Positions 51,426 to 61,033 of a stretch of 64,000 bases of DNA are shown here, piece after piece (the stretch's first letter is position 1; every line of letters begins with the position of its first letter). The translations under genes and the position numbers were made by a program. This stretch comes from Lentisphaerae bacterium GWF2_38_69 (GTDB taxonomy: Bacteria > Verrucomicrobiota > Lentisphaeria > Victivallales > GWF2-38-69), in NCBI GenBank assembly GCA_001803205.1, contig MHBE01000052.1:1-64000 (forward strand), in the 5' to 3' direction. The notes under the pieces are model-generated. The model was not told where the DNA came from. It did no database searches and worked only from the letters and a program-made list of their open reading frames with translations.

Positions 51426-52718
51426 TTAGACAATCAAACTTTTATTATCAGGTTCTCTTTCTACTATTCTTTTGTATAATAGTATGACGCAAAATCCTAA
51501 CCCAATAGCTATCAAAATCCAACAGGCAATGAACGGCATATAGCGGTTAAATGAAATAAGAAGTCCCGATATAAGCGGGCCTGCAAACCATCCTGCTGAC
51601 GAAATAGCCGCAGCTGTTCCCATTGCCAAGCCCTGTGAGTCTTTATCCGAATAGTTTGAAAAGAGAGTTAAAATTGCCATATAAGACAACCCCACCCCCA
51701 TTGCTATCGGAAGCAAAGCTATCCATATAATAATAATGTTCATGAAACTTCCTATTATCAATCCGATAAGAAATATACTCATTCCCGCAATAAGCATTGT
51801 TTCAATTTTCAGAAATTTTACAGCATATCTTACAAGTATAAGCATTGTAAATGCATAACACACGCAGAGCACTACCATATACAAAGTCAGGGCATCAACT
51901 GATAGATTCAGAACCTGTACAATAGAAACAGTGATAGTCTGGAAATAAATGCACCATGCAGTCTGCATCAATAGTAGTGTATAAGAAACTTTCCTGAACT
52001 TTTTATCAGTAAAGCCATGTCTTAGATCTTTCAGTCCTTTTGTAACTGATATCTTTGTTGCTTTCCTGGACGGAGAAGTCTCATTGAATAAAAAGAATAT
52101 CATCAGAATGCTGAGAATGCACATCAAACTTGCAAAATAAAATGGCATCATATAACCGAATATCTTGATAAAGAAATCCTTTGCGAATATCCCTCCAAAA
52201 AGCGGACCGATAATAAAACCTACTGACGCGGCAAGAGAAACAAATGAGAGGTTGACCGTTTTCTTTTCCTGAGGGCTTATATCAACAATCGCTGCTTGAG
52301 CTAATCCCACTGTCCCTGCCATAAAACCTGTAATAAATCTCATAATCGATAGAAGCAAAACTGATTTAAGAGCAATAGATACTGCAAAAAGCAAAAGCCC
52401 TGCGCATTCTCCTATCAGACAAAATAAAAGAACCTTTTTCCTTCCTATCTGATCTGAAAAATCTCCAAGCAGAGGCCCTCCCAAAAGAGTCCCTATCGGA
52501 AAACATGCCATCGCTATGCCAAAAAGAATATCAGCTCTGATAATTGAAAAACCTTCTGTGAAAAGACCGCCTGTGCCTGGAGTAAAAATCAGAATGAAAA
52601 CAGGATAAACCAACCCAAAACACATTGCATCAATTGCTATGATAAAAAGCAGTGAGAAGTAAACCCAAAAGTTACTGCGTTTTTCAGATTTAGGATTGTT
52701 AATAGACATTTGTCTCAT
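51426..52718 (-). CDS. Major facilitator superfamily transporter (TetA/DHA1-like)
   Basis: This 430-aa inner-membrane protein has 12 predicted helices. The MFS motif A between helices 2 and 3 is clear (GPLLGDFSDQIGRKKVLL), and helix 5 has the glycine-rich antiporter-like stretch SVGFIIGPLFGGIFA. It resembles drug:proton antiporters, but the substrate is unknown. The start at 52718 overlaps the mscS stop by four bases, so they are translated together. Confidence 0.88.
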   Translation of the reverse strand: MRQMSINNPKSEKRSNFWVYFSLLFIIAIDAMCFGLVYPVFILIFTPGTGGLFTEGFSIIRADILFGIAMACFPIGTLLGGPLLGDFSDQIGRKKVLLFCLIGECAGLLLFAVSIALKSVLLLSIMRFITGFMAGTVGLAQAAIVDISPQEKKTVNLSFVSLAASVGFIIGPLFGGIFAKDFFIKIFGYMMPFYFASLMCILSILMIFFLFNETSPSRKATKISVTKGLKDLRHGFTDKKFRKVSYTLLLMQTAWCIYFQTITVSIVQVLNLSVDALTLYMVVLCVCYAFTMLILVRYAVKFLKIETMLIAGMSIFLIGLIIGSFMNIIIIWIALLPIAMGVGLSYMAILTLFSNYSDKDSQGLAMGTAAAISSAGWFAGPLISGLLISFNRYMPFIACWILIAIGLGFCVILLYKRIVEREPDNKSLIV

Positions 52719-53551
52719 TTGGTGGTAATTAACGGAGCGGCGCTCTTAATAGTAATATCATGCTGCTGAAAAGGCATGGATATGTTTTCCTTGTCAAATG
52801 CATTCTTAACATCTTCCAGAATAGTAAATTTAGCATCGATAAAATCTATCCTCCTGCTCCATAATCTCAGCAAAAACCTCACTGAACTGTCCTCAAAAGA
52901 AGATATCGCTATTATCGGTGCCGGCTCCTTAAGGATTAATGCATTCTTATTAATAATACCTGATAGAACGCTTTTTACTTTCTCAATATTATCCTCATAC
53001 GAAACATCTATCAGGATATCCTGCCGTCTTGTATCAGTATCGCTCAATTTGATTATACCATTTGATAGAATGGTTCCATTGCTTATAACAATGTTCAGAT
53101 TGTCAAATGTCCTGATAATCGTATGGAAAAGTTTTATCTCCATTACTACCCCGCAATTGTCTCCTGTTTTAATTGCATCGCCTACTTTATAGGGTTTAGA
53201 CATAAGTATGATTATTCCATTGGAAACAGTCTTGAATTCATCTCTTAAACCGAAACCTATTGCAGTGCCAAGTCCCACAAGCATCCCTGCAAAATATGTA
53301 GACGGAACTCCTGCTATGGTAAGGACTATCATGAATAAAACTATATAATACAATAAAGTTGAAAGAGACTTCAGGAATGATTGAAGAGTATCATCCATTT
53401 TGAGCTTCTTCATCAGTTTAAATGTGGAAGCTATTAGTATTTTTACAACAAAATAACCAATGGCCAATATTATTAATGCTAAGCCCGCTCTGATAATATA
53501 AGTAGAAGCTATAACATCAAACTGAGCAATAAAATCCTTCAAAAAACCCAT
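52715..53551 (-). CDS. Small-conductance mechanosensitive channel (MscS family)
   Basis: This 278-aa protein has three N-terminal helices, the pore-lining helix 3 with GLGTAIGFGLRDEFKTVSNGI, then the beta domain with SKPYKVGDAIKTGD and a C-terminal alpha-beta domain. MscS channels release solutes upon hypo-osmotic shock, which complements the compatible-solute genes elsewhere in the window. Length is like E. coli MscS (286). The MFS gene follows with an ATGA overlap. About 200 bases separate it from the divergent recQ. Confidence 0.92.
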   Translation of the reverse strand: MGFLKDFIAQFDVIASTYIIRAGLALIILAIGYFVVKILIASTFKLMKKLKMDDTLQSFLKSLSTLLYYIVLFMIVLTIAGVPSTYFAGMLVGLGTAIGFGLRDEFKTVSNGIIILMSKPYKVGDAIKTGDNCGVVMEIKLFHTIIRTFDNLNIVISNGTILSNGIIKLSDTDTRRQDILIDVSYEDNIEKVKSVLSGIINKNALILKEPAPIIAISSFEDSSVRFLLRLWSRRIDFIDAKFTILEDVKNAFDKENISMPFQQHDITIKSAAPLITTK

Positions 53552-53754
53552 ACGGCTAACTCCTTTCTGTTAAACTTTGAATAGAAAACCTCTAGAATAG
53601 ATAAAAAATACTCATTTTGCAAAGAATTTCGAGCTAATACCTTTAGTAACGCGCAGTATTACTTGGTTTATTTTCTTTTCTGTGTCTAGTGTAGTTTTTA
53701 TTTTGCTGGACACACTATAATCAAATATGCTGATAAGCGCAGGACACAGGAACT

Positions 53755-55692
53755 ATGCTGGAAGAAAACTTAAAGCGATACTTCAACTTCACCTCTTTTA
53801 AGAAGGGGCAAAAGGAAGTTATTTCCAGAATACTCGATAATCAATCAGTTGCTGCTATATTCCCAACCGGATCAGGCAAATCGCTCTGCTATCAGCTTCC
53901 AGCTATCTTATTGCCCCACATGACACTAGTAGTCTCTCCGCTTCTATCCTTAATGAAAGATCAGATAGATTTTCTCTCAAAAAATAATATCCCGGCTTCC
54001 CGTCTCGACAATACACTCAAAAGAGAAGAATATGATGAAGTTCTAGCGAAGGCAAGGAGTGGAGAGTTAAAAATATTAATGATTTCAGTAGAGCGCTTTA
54101 AAAATGAAAGATTCCGTTCTCAGCTTCAGAAAATGAATATTTCGCTGCTCGTTATTGATGAAGCTCACTGCATTTCAGAATGGGGACATAACTTTCGCCC
54201 CGAATACCTGAAACTTCCGATTTACAAAAAACAGTTTGGAATCAAACAACTTCTCCTTCTGACAGCTACTGCCACGACACAAGTTATTGCCGATATGCGG
54301 GCGAAGTTCGACATACTAGAGGAAAATATTATTTCTACAGGTTTTTACCGCGATAACCTCTTTTTGAAGGTTTCCCCTGCCCCAGAGCAAGAGAAACAAA
54401 CTCAGCTTCTTAATAGAATCTCAGAAGATCCCAAAGCCTCTACAATAGTTTATGTGACACTGCAGAAAACATCCGAACTTATTGCTGACTTCCTTAAATC
54501 AAACGCAATTAAATCTTCAGCCTATCACGCCGGCATGCAGAATGAGGATAGAGAACGCATTCAAAACGACTTCATGGAAGGGAGCCTTGATTGCGTGGTA
54601 GCGACAATAGCATTTGGAATGGGCATTGATAAAAAGGATATCAGGCGCATAATCCATTACGACCTTCCGAAATCATTAGAAAGTTACAGCCAGGAAATCG
54701 GCCGCGCCGGAAGAGATGATAAGCCGGCTTTCTGCGAAGTCCTGGCGAACCTTGACAATGTGAGCGTCCTTGAAAACTTCATCTATGGAGACACGCCCGA
54801 AAAGCAAGATATCATTAAACTGCTCAACAAAATACATAATCATAAAACCTCTCTTCTTGAGATTAAACTGCTCTCTCTTTCAAATGAACTTAATATCAGG
54901 ATGCTCCCATTAAAAACCCTTCTTGTTTACCTGGAAATGGAAGGAATCTTGTCCCCGAAATATACATACTTCGGAGAATATGACTTTAAATACATAGCTG
55001 ACCAATCGGAGATTCTTACCAAATTCGAAGGCGAAAGAAAAGAGTTTGTTAAAGAAATACTAAGTAACTCTCACACAGCAAGAACCATTACAAAAATTGA
55101 TATTCAACAAATCATAAACAATTACCCTAAAGCCAACAGACAGAGGGTTATCTCGGCTCTTGAGTATTTCTCGGAAAAGAGATGGATTGAATTGAATGCC
55201 AGACAGTCAATTGATGTTTATGACATTACAGACCGTGATTTTGACATTGATGCTGTGGGCGCAAAAATGTCCCTGCTTTTTAAAAACAAAGAGCACAATG
55301 AAATTCAAAGAATAACTCAGATGATATCTTTCCTAGAGAGCAATAGCTGTCTTAGCAGAAAACTTGCTGAATATTTCGGTGAAGTTATAAATAAGGACTG
55401 CTGCGGACACTGTTCATTTTGTCAGTCTGGACAAACTCATATCACTCAATCAACTCAATTGCCGTCTCTGCAAACCTTGAGTTACAAAGATTTGGCAGAT
55501 GCCTTTATCAAATCTGCTGGAACTGATAATTATACTGTAACAAACACCGCAAGATTCTTATGCGGTATCTCTTCTCCTGTTTTTACTAAACTCAAAGTTA
55601 AATCTCTAAATAGTTTCGGATCCCTTGAGAAATATCCGTTCCAAAAAGTAAAGGCCTGGGTCGCTGCGAAATGGACATTTTATGCGTCTTGA
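53755..55692 (+). CDS. recQ: RecQ-family ATP-dependent DNA helicase
   Basis: This 645-aa helicase has Walker A FPTGSGKS at about 36-43, DEAHCISEWGH at about 135, TATAT (motif III), and VATIAFGMGIDKKDIR with motif VI QEIGRAGRD. A RecQ zinc region ends in CCGHCSFCQSG. The following winged region and the C-terminus (ARFLCGISSPVFTKLK) replace a standard HRDC. It unwinds DNA during recombination and repair. A second degraded restriction locus converges on it with three bases between stops. Confidence 0.9.
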   Translation: MLEENLKRYFNFTSFKKGQKEVISRILDNQSVAAIFPTGSGKSLCYQLPAILLPHMTLVVSPLLSLMKDQIDFLSKNNIPASRLDNTLKREEYDEVLAKARSGELKILMISVERFKNERFRSQLQKMNISLLVIDEAHCISEWGHNFRPEYLKLPIYKKQFGIKQLLLLTATATTQVIADMRAKFDILEENIISTGFYRDNLFLKVSPAPEQEKQTQLLNRISEDPKASTIVYVTLQKTSELIADFLKSNAIKSSAYHAGMQNEDRERIQNDFMEGSLDCVVATIAFGMGIDKKDIRRIIHYDLPKSLESYSQEIGRAGRDDKPAFCEVLANLDNVSVLENFIYGDTPEKQDIIKLLNKIHNHKTSLLEIKLLSLSNELNIRMLPLKTLLVYLEMEGILSPKYTYFGEYDFKYIADQSEILTKFEGERKEFVKEILSNSHTARTITKIDIQQIINNYPKANRQRVISALEYFSEKRWIELNARQSIDVYDITDRDFDIDAVGAKMSLLFKNKEHNEIQRITQMISFLESNSCLSRKLAEYFGEVINKDCCGHCSFCQSGQTHITQSTQLPSLQTLSYKDLADAFIKSAGTDNYTVTNTARFLCGISSPVFTKLKVKSLNSFGSLEKYPFQKVKAWVAAKWTFYAS

Positions 55693-55695
55693 CAT

Positions 55696-56004
55696 TTATT
55701 CGTATCTATTCCCTTTTCTCTTATTTTCCCCTCGCAAAACTAATCTTAAATTTTTCAAAATTGTATTATTTTTACCTCTGCTATAAGGCTGAATATGGTC
55801 AATGTCAAAATCCGCCTTATTCTTTGATTTTTTCCCTGAAATAGCTGACACATAATATCCATTTTTATCTCTAGCTTTATCAAATACAGCATTACGCATT
55901 TGAGATTGGTATGGTTCTGGATCAATACAATCCAAAAGCAAGAAAGGCATGGTATTTTCATTTGTTCGGTTTAAGCTTCTAAAAATCTTCTCGCTTTTCA
56001 TCAT
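55696..56004 (-). CDS. Small HNH endonuclease-like protein
   Basis: This 102-aa protein ends with an HNH-type motif: DFDIDHIQPYSRGKNNTILKN supplies the D-x-D-H and asparagines, and LRGENKRKGNR the last part. It has an AAAGG site before the double ATG. It lies downstream of a truncated GIY-YIG gene in a decayed restriction locus, so it may be a deletion product or a separate homing-type nuclease. The N-terminal half has no recognised domain. Confidence 0.55.
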   Translation of the reverse strand: MMKSEKIFRSLNRTNENTMPFLLLDCIDPEPYQSQMRNAVFDKARDKNGYYVSAISGKKSKNKADFDIDHIQPYSRGKNNTILKNLRLVLRGENKRKGNRYE

Positions 56005-56018
56005 AGTCTGCCTTTACT

Positions 56019-56267
56019 CTAAAGGATAATAACATCATGATCTGAGAAGGTGCCGCCATCATTTCGCATGGCTGAATCTTCGAATACAATTCTATACGGA
56101 AGTTCCCCTGGGCGTAAAGTGGGATATTGCTGAGCTAATCTATTTTGAACATCAATGCTTGTATATCCGACTTTCAGAAGCCCTTTGTACTGAGGATTAG
56201 TATCTTCGTAAGCGTAAATCGTTGGCTTGGAATCTGGTCTTTGTGGGAAGAACTCTTTTTTACTCAT
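56019..56267 (-). pseudogene. N-terminal stub of a GIY-YIG nuclease-helicase (restriction component)
   Basis: The 82-aa product from the ATG at 56267 is the opening of GIY-YIG family restriction proteins: FFPQRPDSKPTIYAY, GLLKVGYT, and DSAMRNDGGTFSDHDV. The catalytic domain is only partly present and the helicase that normally follows is gone; the frame ends right after DHDV. The start overlaps the BRO gene stop through ATGAGTAA. It is related in architecture to the intact 1320-aa enzyme at 6889-10851. Confidence 0.7.
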
Positions 56268-57105
56268 CAGTTTTCTCTTTAGGTTTTTCAATCCCCAGTA
56301 CTTTTTTTGCATTCAGGGAACTTACTACTTTTTTCCCTGTTTTAGACTCCAGTTCTTTAAGGGCGACTTTGGCTACATTGCCGCCTTGACTGGCCACCTT
56401 TTGACTTTCTTTAAAGTTCTTTGGTTCTACAGCTACCGAAATGTCTTTTGTCGATGCTTCAGCCAGCATATTTAAAATCAGCTCAGTATTCGTCATGTTA
56501 TCCCGCAGGTTTTCCTTCTTCAATCCTTTAAATACTTTGTATTCTCTGGTGTTTTTTCCCGACCATGCTTTCGTGATGATATCAGTTAGAGTGGCAAATT
56601 GTTGCCCTTCCTCTATACCTCTTATTTTCCATTCGTCTGTGAGTTCTTTTCGGATTTCTATACTTTTCAGTCTTTGGTTGATCCAGTTTTCCGAATATCC
56701 CAATTTTAAGTATTGTTCTAGGGCTCTGTCTATGCTTAACTCAGGGTCTTGCATTTCGTCTAACCGCTCACTGCCCACTTGTGCCAACCAGAGTTTAAAT
56801 GGTTCCGCCTTAGGGGAAGGAATAGATTGTATAAGCCTGAATAATTGCTCAGTATCTGCTACATCTGTCTTATAGTATTTTCCGTCAGGCGACTTCAATT
56901 TCAGTTGTCCGATTTTTTCGGACAACTCACTTCCTTCCTTTTTGAGTTTAGCCTTTAGGTCACTCCAATATTTTCGGGGTCTGTCTGAGCCAGTTAAGAT
57001 TTCAATAACATCAATTACAGATACGAACCACTTCTCCTTTTCGGTATCCCAAAGCGTTCGCACCTGCTTGTCTTCAAAAACTTGTATGGCTTCTTTTTTA
57101 CTCAT
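56260..57105 (-). CDS. BRO-family N-terminal domain protein (DinD/antirepressor-like)
   Basis: This 281-aa protein starts MSKKEAIQVFEDKQVRTLWD and has WFVSVIDVIEILTGSDRPRKYW, the Bro-N fold of phage antirepressors and DNA-damage-inducible protein D. The second half is helical and Lys-rich, ending with KKVLGIEKPKEKTDE. Proteins of this type occur within GIY-YIG restriction-modification operons between the methyltransferase and nuclease genes, exactly as here. The ATG at 57105 has GGAAG upstream; a longer frame lacks that. It remains intact while its neighbours are broken. Confidence 0.78.
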   Translation of the reverse strand: MSKKEAIQVFEDKQVRTLWDTEKEKWFVSVIDVIEILTGSDRPRKYWSDLKAKLKKEGSELSEKIGQLKLKSPDGKYYKTDVADTEQLFRLIQSIPSPKAEPFKLWLAQVGSERLDEMQDPELSIDRALEQYLKLGYSENWINQRLKSIEIRKELTDEWKIRGIEEGQQFATLTDIITKAWSGKNTREYKVFKGLKKENLRDNMTNTELILNMLAEASTKDISVAVEPKNFKESQKVASQGGNVAKVALKELESKTGKKVVSSLNAKKVLGIEKPKEKTDE

Positions 57106-57875
57106 TGTAACTTCCATTTTGAGGTAAATCCATCGGCCGGATTCTTGAATCAATGAATTCCCATTCTTCTTTTGTTATGCACCATCTATTACACTACATT
57201 TCATCAGTGTAAACGCCTTCTTCCCTAAATCTGGAATAAAAATGAATTTCTCTTTGGTTACATGTTGAGAAACTACAGTTTGTAAAAGGAGGAAGCGCAC
57301 TATTTTTGTGAACAGGTAGCTTTTAAATGATTCTGTTTCTTTATTTCTTTATTTGTAGAAAATGCTCCTGCTACTATAAACGATTCTGTGCAACATTCAC
57401 CGGGTTTTGCAATCCTTGTATTGCCATCATAATAAAACCCAACGGGCTTAGAAAAATCGGTTTGTCCTGCAATAGGTGCTGGTGGAACAAGAAGCTTCCA
57501 CTTATTTAATAAATTATTTAGATAGTAATGTGTGAAAATTCCTAGTAGTCTGTCCCTGCAAGTTTGTACATTATCCTGCAGGATATCTACACCATAAATA
57601 CTGGATAACGCAAGAATAGCATATCGTTCATACTCGAGCTGATTCTTTGAATAGCGGTTTTCGACAACAGCTAATTTCCTTTTTAATACTTCCACTAAAA
57701 AATTACCCGTTCCACAAGCCGGTTCCAAAAAGCGGGATTCAATTCTTTCAGTTTCTTGTTTGACTAAATCAAGCATAGCATTTACTTCGCGATTGGAAGT
57801 AAATACTTCTCCATGGTCAGCCACTCGTTTCTTTGAGACAACCTGCTTGTTTTTACCACTTTCTAATTTAGTCAT
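57098..57875 (-). pseudogene. N6-adenine DNA methyltransferase pseudogene (internal deletion and frameshifts)
   Basis: The 191-aa start encodes HGEVFTSNREVN, motif I FLEPACGTGNFLVEVL and YGVDILQDNVQTCRDRL, the beginning of a restriction methyltransferase. It then jumps to a C-terminal target-recognition segment (CCTESFIVAGAFST), so the catalytic NPPY region has been deleted. After residue 175 the product continues only in other frames: FTKIVRFLLLQTVVSQHV, then after another shift KEEWEFIDSRIRPM. Both pieces match the C-terminus of intact enzymes. Its end overlaps the BRO start through ATGAGTAA. No activity is expected. Confidence 0.8.
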
Positions 57876-58019
57876 AAATTCTTCTTAGTATTTCTGATTA
57901 ACATTTTAATTATAACAGACAACATACTATAAATTTAGCTTGTATTATTTTATCATTAACAAAAAAATAACAAGAATTAAAAATCCGAATTTTGAAACCC
58001 GCCTTTTTTAGTGTGGGCT

Positions 58020-60506
58020 CTAGCGGGAAAATGTGTTTCTGCATTTCAGGGACGACTCTCCGCAGTCGTCCACAATACAATGTCGCTTTCGGAGAAATCT
58101 ACCAAAACTGTCCGTATTATTTCTTCCATATTGCTTATCTGTCTGATATGATGCCATAACGGCCTGGCCGAAGGAAATTCCTCCATCGTTTGGAGGAACT
58201 TTTTCATTGATATAAACTTTTAATCCATATGCTGTAAGCTTGTTAAAAAGTAATTCAGTAAAAAGTCTGTTCATAAACACTCCGCCGGATAAAACAATAG
58301 TCCTTTTCCCCTTTATGGAAACAGCATGCAGTACCATTTCTAAAGCTGCTTTAGATACTGCATTATGGAATTCATATGCATATTTCTTTCTTATTTCCAA
58401 ATAGTTATCGCTCCTGTAGAATTCTATAAGCTTCTCAGGAGTAAACTTCCTGAATATCTCCGACCAGTCAATGTAGAGCAAATTGTCCTTTAATATCTTT
58501 TTATACATGAAAACAGGCAGGGACGCATCTCCGAGGCGTCCGGAGACAATTGTCTCATTTATAATCGGCCGTTTCGGAGAAACAGCCCTACCATTTACCG
58601 TATATTTAAGTGCTTCTCTTTCCAGTCTTATTGCCCCCTGCCCTTCATAAGTAATAGCCCCTCTCGTAATTCCAAGAAGTACTGAAACAGCATCAAACAG
58701 CCGTCCGGCTGCGTGGACATATGGAGAATTGATTCCTTTTGAAGACTGCATCGTCCAAATCTTAAGTTCTTCGGGTGAAACATCAAAGGCTCTGCAAAAT
58801 TTATCATCAGGATCAATACCTGCATCCAGGTATCTTCCGACCAGTTGCCTAACTGGATAATAAACAGCTTTATCCCCACCAGGCAGTCTGACTTCCTTAA
58901 ATGTTGCCAGCCTTTCAAATTTATCCTTTTCCACATAAAGCAGTTCAGCTCCCCATATTTTGCCGTCAGTTCCCAATCCTGTTCCATCAAAAACCACTGC
59001 TAAAGCTTCATCTAAAGAATGTTCCGCCATACACGAAAGCGCATGTGCATGGTGATGCTGAACTTCAATGAATGGAAGCTTCTTTTCAGTAGCAATCCGC
59101 ATGGCCAGTTGAGACGAATGCATATCCGGATGAAGGTCTTTGACAATCAACTGGATATCTTTTCTGTAAAACTGAGGAAAGACTTTAGCAAGACGAGTCA
59201 AAGTATCGTTTGCTTCGACTGTTTCCAAATCTCCAATATGAGGAGAGATAACAGCCTCATTGTCGTATGCTAGAGTAATAGTATTCTTTAACTCAGCGCC
59301 TAATGCCAGAATATTTTTAGAAGTTTTATGTTTCAGATAAAGAGTGTTTGGAGCATATCCCCTGGCTCTTCTCCATATCTGTTCTTTTCCCAGCTGAATA
59401 ACAGACAAAGAATCATCATTTCTGAGATTTATCTCACGGTCATGGCAAAGAAAGGCATCCACTATTCCTTTTAGTCTGATGAAAGCTTCTTCATTAGATA
59501 TGCAAACAGGCTCTCCTTTTTTGTTGCCGCTGGTCATAACCATTAAATCTATTTCATCATCAAAAAGCAGCTCATGCAAAGGAGAATATGGAAGCATAAA
59601 ACCAATAGTATCAGAATCGGGAGATATTAATGGAAAATCACATTTCTTTAACCTCAGAATAACTATAGGAGCAGAAGAAGAACTTAAAAGTTTCTCTTCA
59701 GGTTCTGTAACTATGCAATACTTTTTAATAACCTCTATGTTCCTGGCCATTAGAGCAAATGGCTTGTGAGGCCTCTTTTTCCTCTCCCTAAGCAGTTTGA
59801 CCGCATCTTTATTCTCTGCATCAAGCGCAATCAGAAAACCGCCTATTCCTTTTACTGCAACTATTTTCCCTGATTTAATGTATTTCTGAAACTCATGTAA
59901 ACAGTCTTGAACCTCAATCCTTTTTCCTTCTGAATCATGCAAAGTCAGAGTAGGTCCGCACTTGGGACAGGCTATACTTTCCGCGTGAAACCGCCTGTCA
60001 GACGGATTAGTATATTCTTTAAGGCAATCGCCACATAAAGGAAAAGACGACAGTGTCGTCCTGCATCTGTCATATGGCATGGAGTTAACTACAGTGTATC
60101 TAGGACCGCAGTTAACGCATGTCGTGAAAGGGTATCTGTATCGCTTGTTAGCCGGATCAAATATTTCTCTCCTGCATTCTTCACATATTGCAAGATCAGC
60201 CGGGATTGTAATTTTGTAGTTTTCATCAGAGCTGCTTTCGAGTATCTCAAAAGAAGCCAGCTCATCACATATTTCCGTAGATAAAAGATTAATTGAGTCT
60301 ATTCTTGCCTGCGCAGGAAGGTTTTTTGAAAGCTCACTTAGAAAAGAATCAATAGCTTCTTCGCTTCCAATGAGAGAAAGTTTAACTCGCCCTGAAGAAT
60401 TCTGAATACTGCCGCCCAATCCCTTTTCAATAGCAAAATTATGTATGGCAGGTCGAAATCCGACCCCCTGCACAATCCCGCAAATTTCATAAGTTTTTCG
60501 TATCAT
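58020..60506 (-). CDS. hypF: Hydrogenase maturation carbamoyltransferase HypF with repeat-derived insertions
   Basis: HypF uses carbamoyl phosphate and ATP to make the thiocarbamoyl group that HypE converts to cyanide for NiFe-hydrogenase. Domains in order: acylphosphatase (Arg18, Asn36), two C4 zinc fingers (Cys108, 111, 130, 133 and 158, 161, 180, 183), a YrdC-type domain from about 195, and a Kae1-like domain with HHHAHAL near 480 and VFDGTGLGTDG. At 828 aa it is about 60 residues over the usual size. Two copies of a palindromic element explain that: one encodes residues about 638-664 (GRAVSPKRPIINETIVSG), the other the C-terminal tail. No other hyp or hydrogenase genes are in the window. 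Confidence 0.9.
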   Translation of the reverse strand: MIRKTYEICGIVQGVGFRPAIHNFAIEKGLGGSIQNSSGRVKLSLIGSEEAIDSFLSELSKNLPAQARIDSINLLSTEICDELASFEILESSSDENYKITIPADLAICEECRREIFDPANKRYRYPFTTCVNCGPRYTVVNSMPYDRCRTTLSSFPLCGDCLKEYTNPSDRRFHAESIACPKCGPTLTLHDSEGKRIEVQDCLHEFQKYIKSGKIVAVKGIGGFLIALDAENKDAVKLLRERKKRPHKPFALMARNIEVIKKYCIVTEPEEKLLSSSSAPIVILRLKKCDFPLISPDSDTIGFMLPYSPLHELLFDDEIDLMVMTSGNKKGEPVCISNEEAFIRLKGIVDAFLCHDREINLRNDDSLSVIQLGKEQIWRRARGYAPNTLYLKHKTSKNILALGAELKNTITLAYDNEAVISPHIGDLETVEANDTLTRLAKVFPQFYRKDIQLIVKDLHPDMHSSQLAMRIATEKKLPFIEVQHHHAHALSCMAEHSLDEALAVVFDGTGLGTDGKIWGAELLYVEKDKFERLATFKEVRLPGGDKAVYYPVRQLVGRYLDAGIDPDDKFCRAFDVSPEELKIWTMQSSKGINSPYVHAAGRLFDAVSVLLGITRGAITYEGQGAIRLEREALKYTVNGRAVSPKRPIINETIVSGRLGDASLPVFMYKKILKDNLLYIDWSEIFRKFTPEKLIEFYRSDNYLEIRKKYAYEFHNAVSKAALEMVLHAVSIKGKRTIVLSGGVFMNRLFTELLFNKLTAYGLKVYINEKVPPNDGGISFGQAVMASYQTDKQYGRNNTDSFGRFLRKRHCIVDDCGESSLKCRNTFSR
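58047..58104. repeat. Palindromic repeat element, copy A, forming the hypF C-terminus
   Basis: GGACGACT (58050-58057) and AGTCGTCC (58064-58071) are a perfect eight-base dyad, followed by TTTCGGAGAAA at 58087-58097. It shares CAGGGACG, TCTCCG, CGTCC and TTTCGGAGAAA with copy B in the same order, and it is read in the same frame. Confidence 0.75.
58516..58594. repeat. Palindromic repeat element, copy B, inside hypF
   Basis: This copy has three nested dyads: GGACGC/GCGTCC (58521-58541), GAGACAATTGTCTC (58543-58556) and GGCCGTTTC/GAAACAGCC around 58567-58586. It encodes about 27 residues without interrupting the reading frame. Confidence 0.75.
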
Positions 60507-60619
60507 AAAGCTATCATGAATCTAAAAATTTTTCAGGATATATTACTTCCAAGGTTTCTAAAGTTTAATGGTGCATTAAAATAAAAACAATACAAAGCAT
60601 CTCGAGGAGTCTCATTCAA

Positions 60620-61018
60620 ATGCCTTTCTTCATCAAAATCTACCTGGTTCTGTTCATACTGCTTTTGCTTTCAAATATCATTTTTCATTCCAAATTCAAA
60701 ATAAAAATCATTTTTCTCGTTTATGAAATACTTAGCGCTCTGTATATGATTGGGATGATTTACATTTACTGGAGTCCGATCCTGATGGAAAAACTAAACC
60801 CTGCAGTAACTCTCCCTTTAATCCTAATCCTTATCGTTGATATTTATTTCACCACTCTTGGTTCTCTGAATGATCTTGGGATAAATCTCCCCGAAATACC
60901 ACAAAAATCTCAAGAAACAGCTAAAATAATTTCTATTCTCTTCAATGCCCCTGCATATATAGTTGCCATTTTGTCTTCTTTCGAAATACTTAAAATCAAT
61001 CACCTTCTAAACTTCTAG
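60620..61018 (+). CDS. Four-helix membrane protein of unknown function
   Basis: This 132-aa protein has four hydrophobic segments (starting IKIYLVLFILLLLSNIIF) with short loops and no charged motif that names a family. GAGGAG lies about ten bases before the ATG. It is first in a run of three genes with gaps of about 15 bases, followed by a CBM9-like protein and a degenerate nuclease-like protein, so they are probably an operon. Confidence 0.7.
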   Translation: MPFFIKIYLVLFILLLLSNIIFHSKFKIKIIFLVYEILSALYMIGMIYIYWSPILMEKLNPAVTLPLILILIVDIYFTTLGSLNDLGINLPEIPQKSQETAKIISILFNAPAYIVAILSSFEILKINHLLNF

Positions 61019-61033
61019 ATAACTTATTAAACC

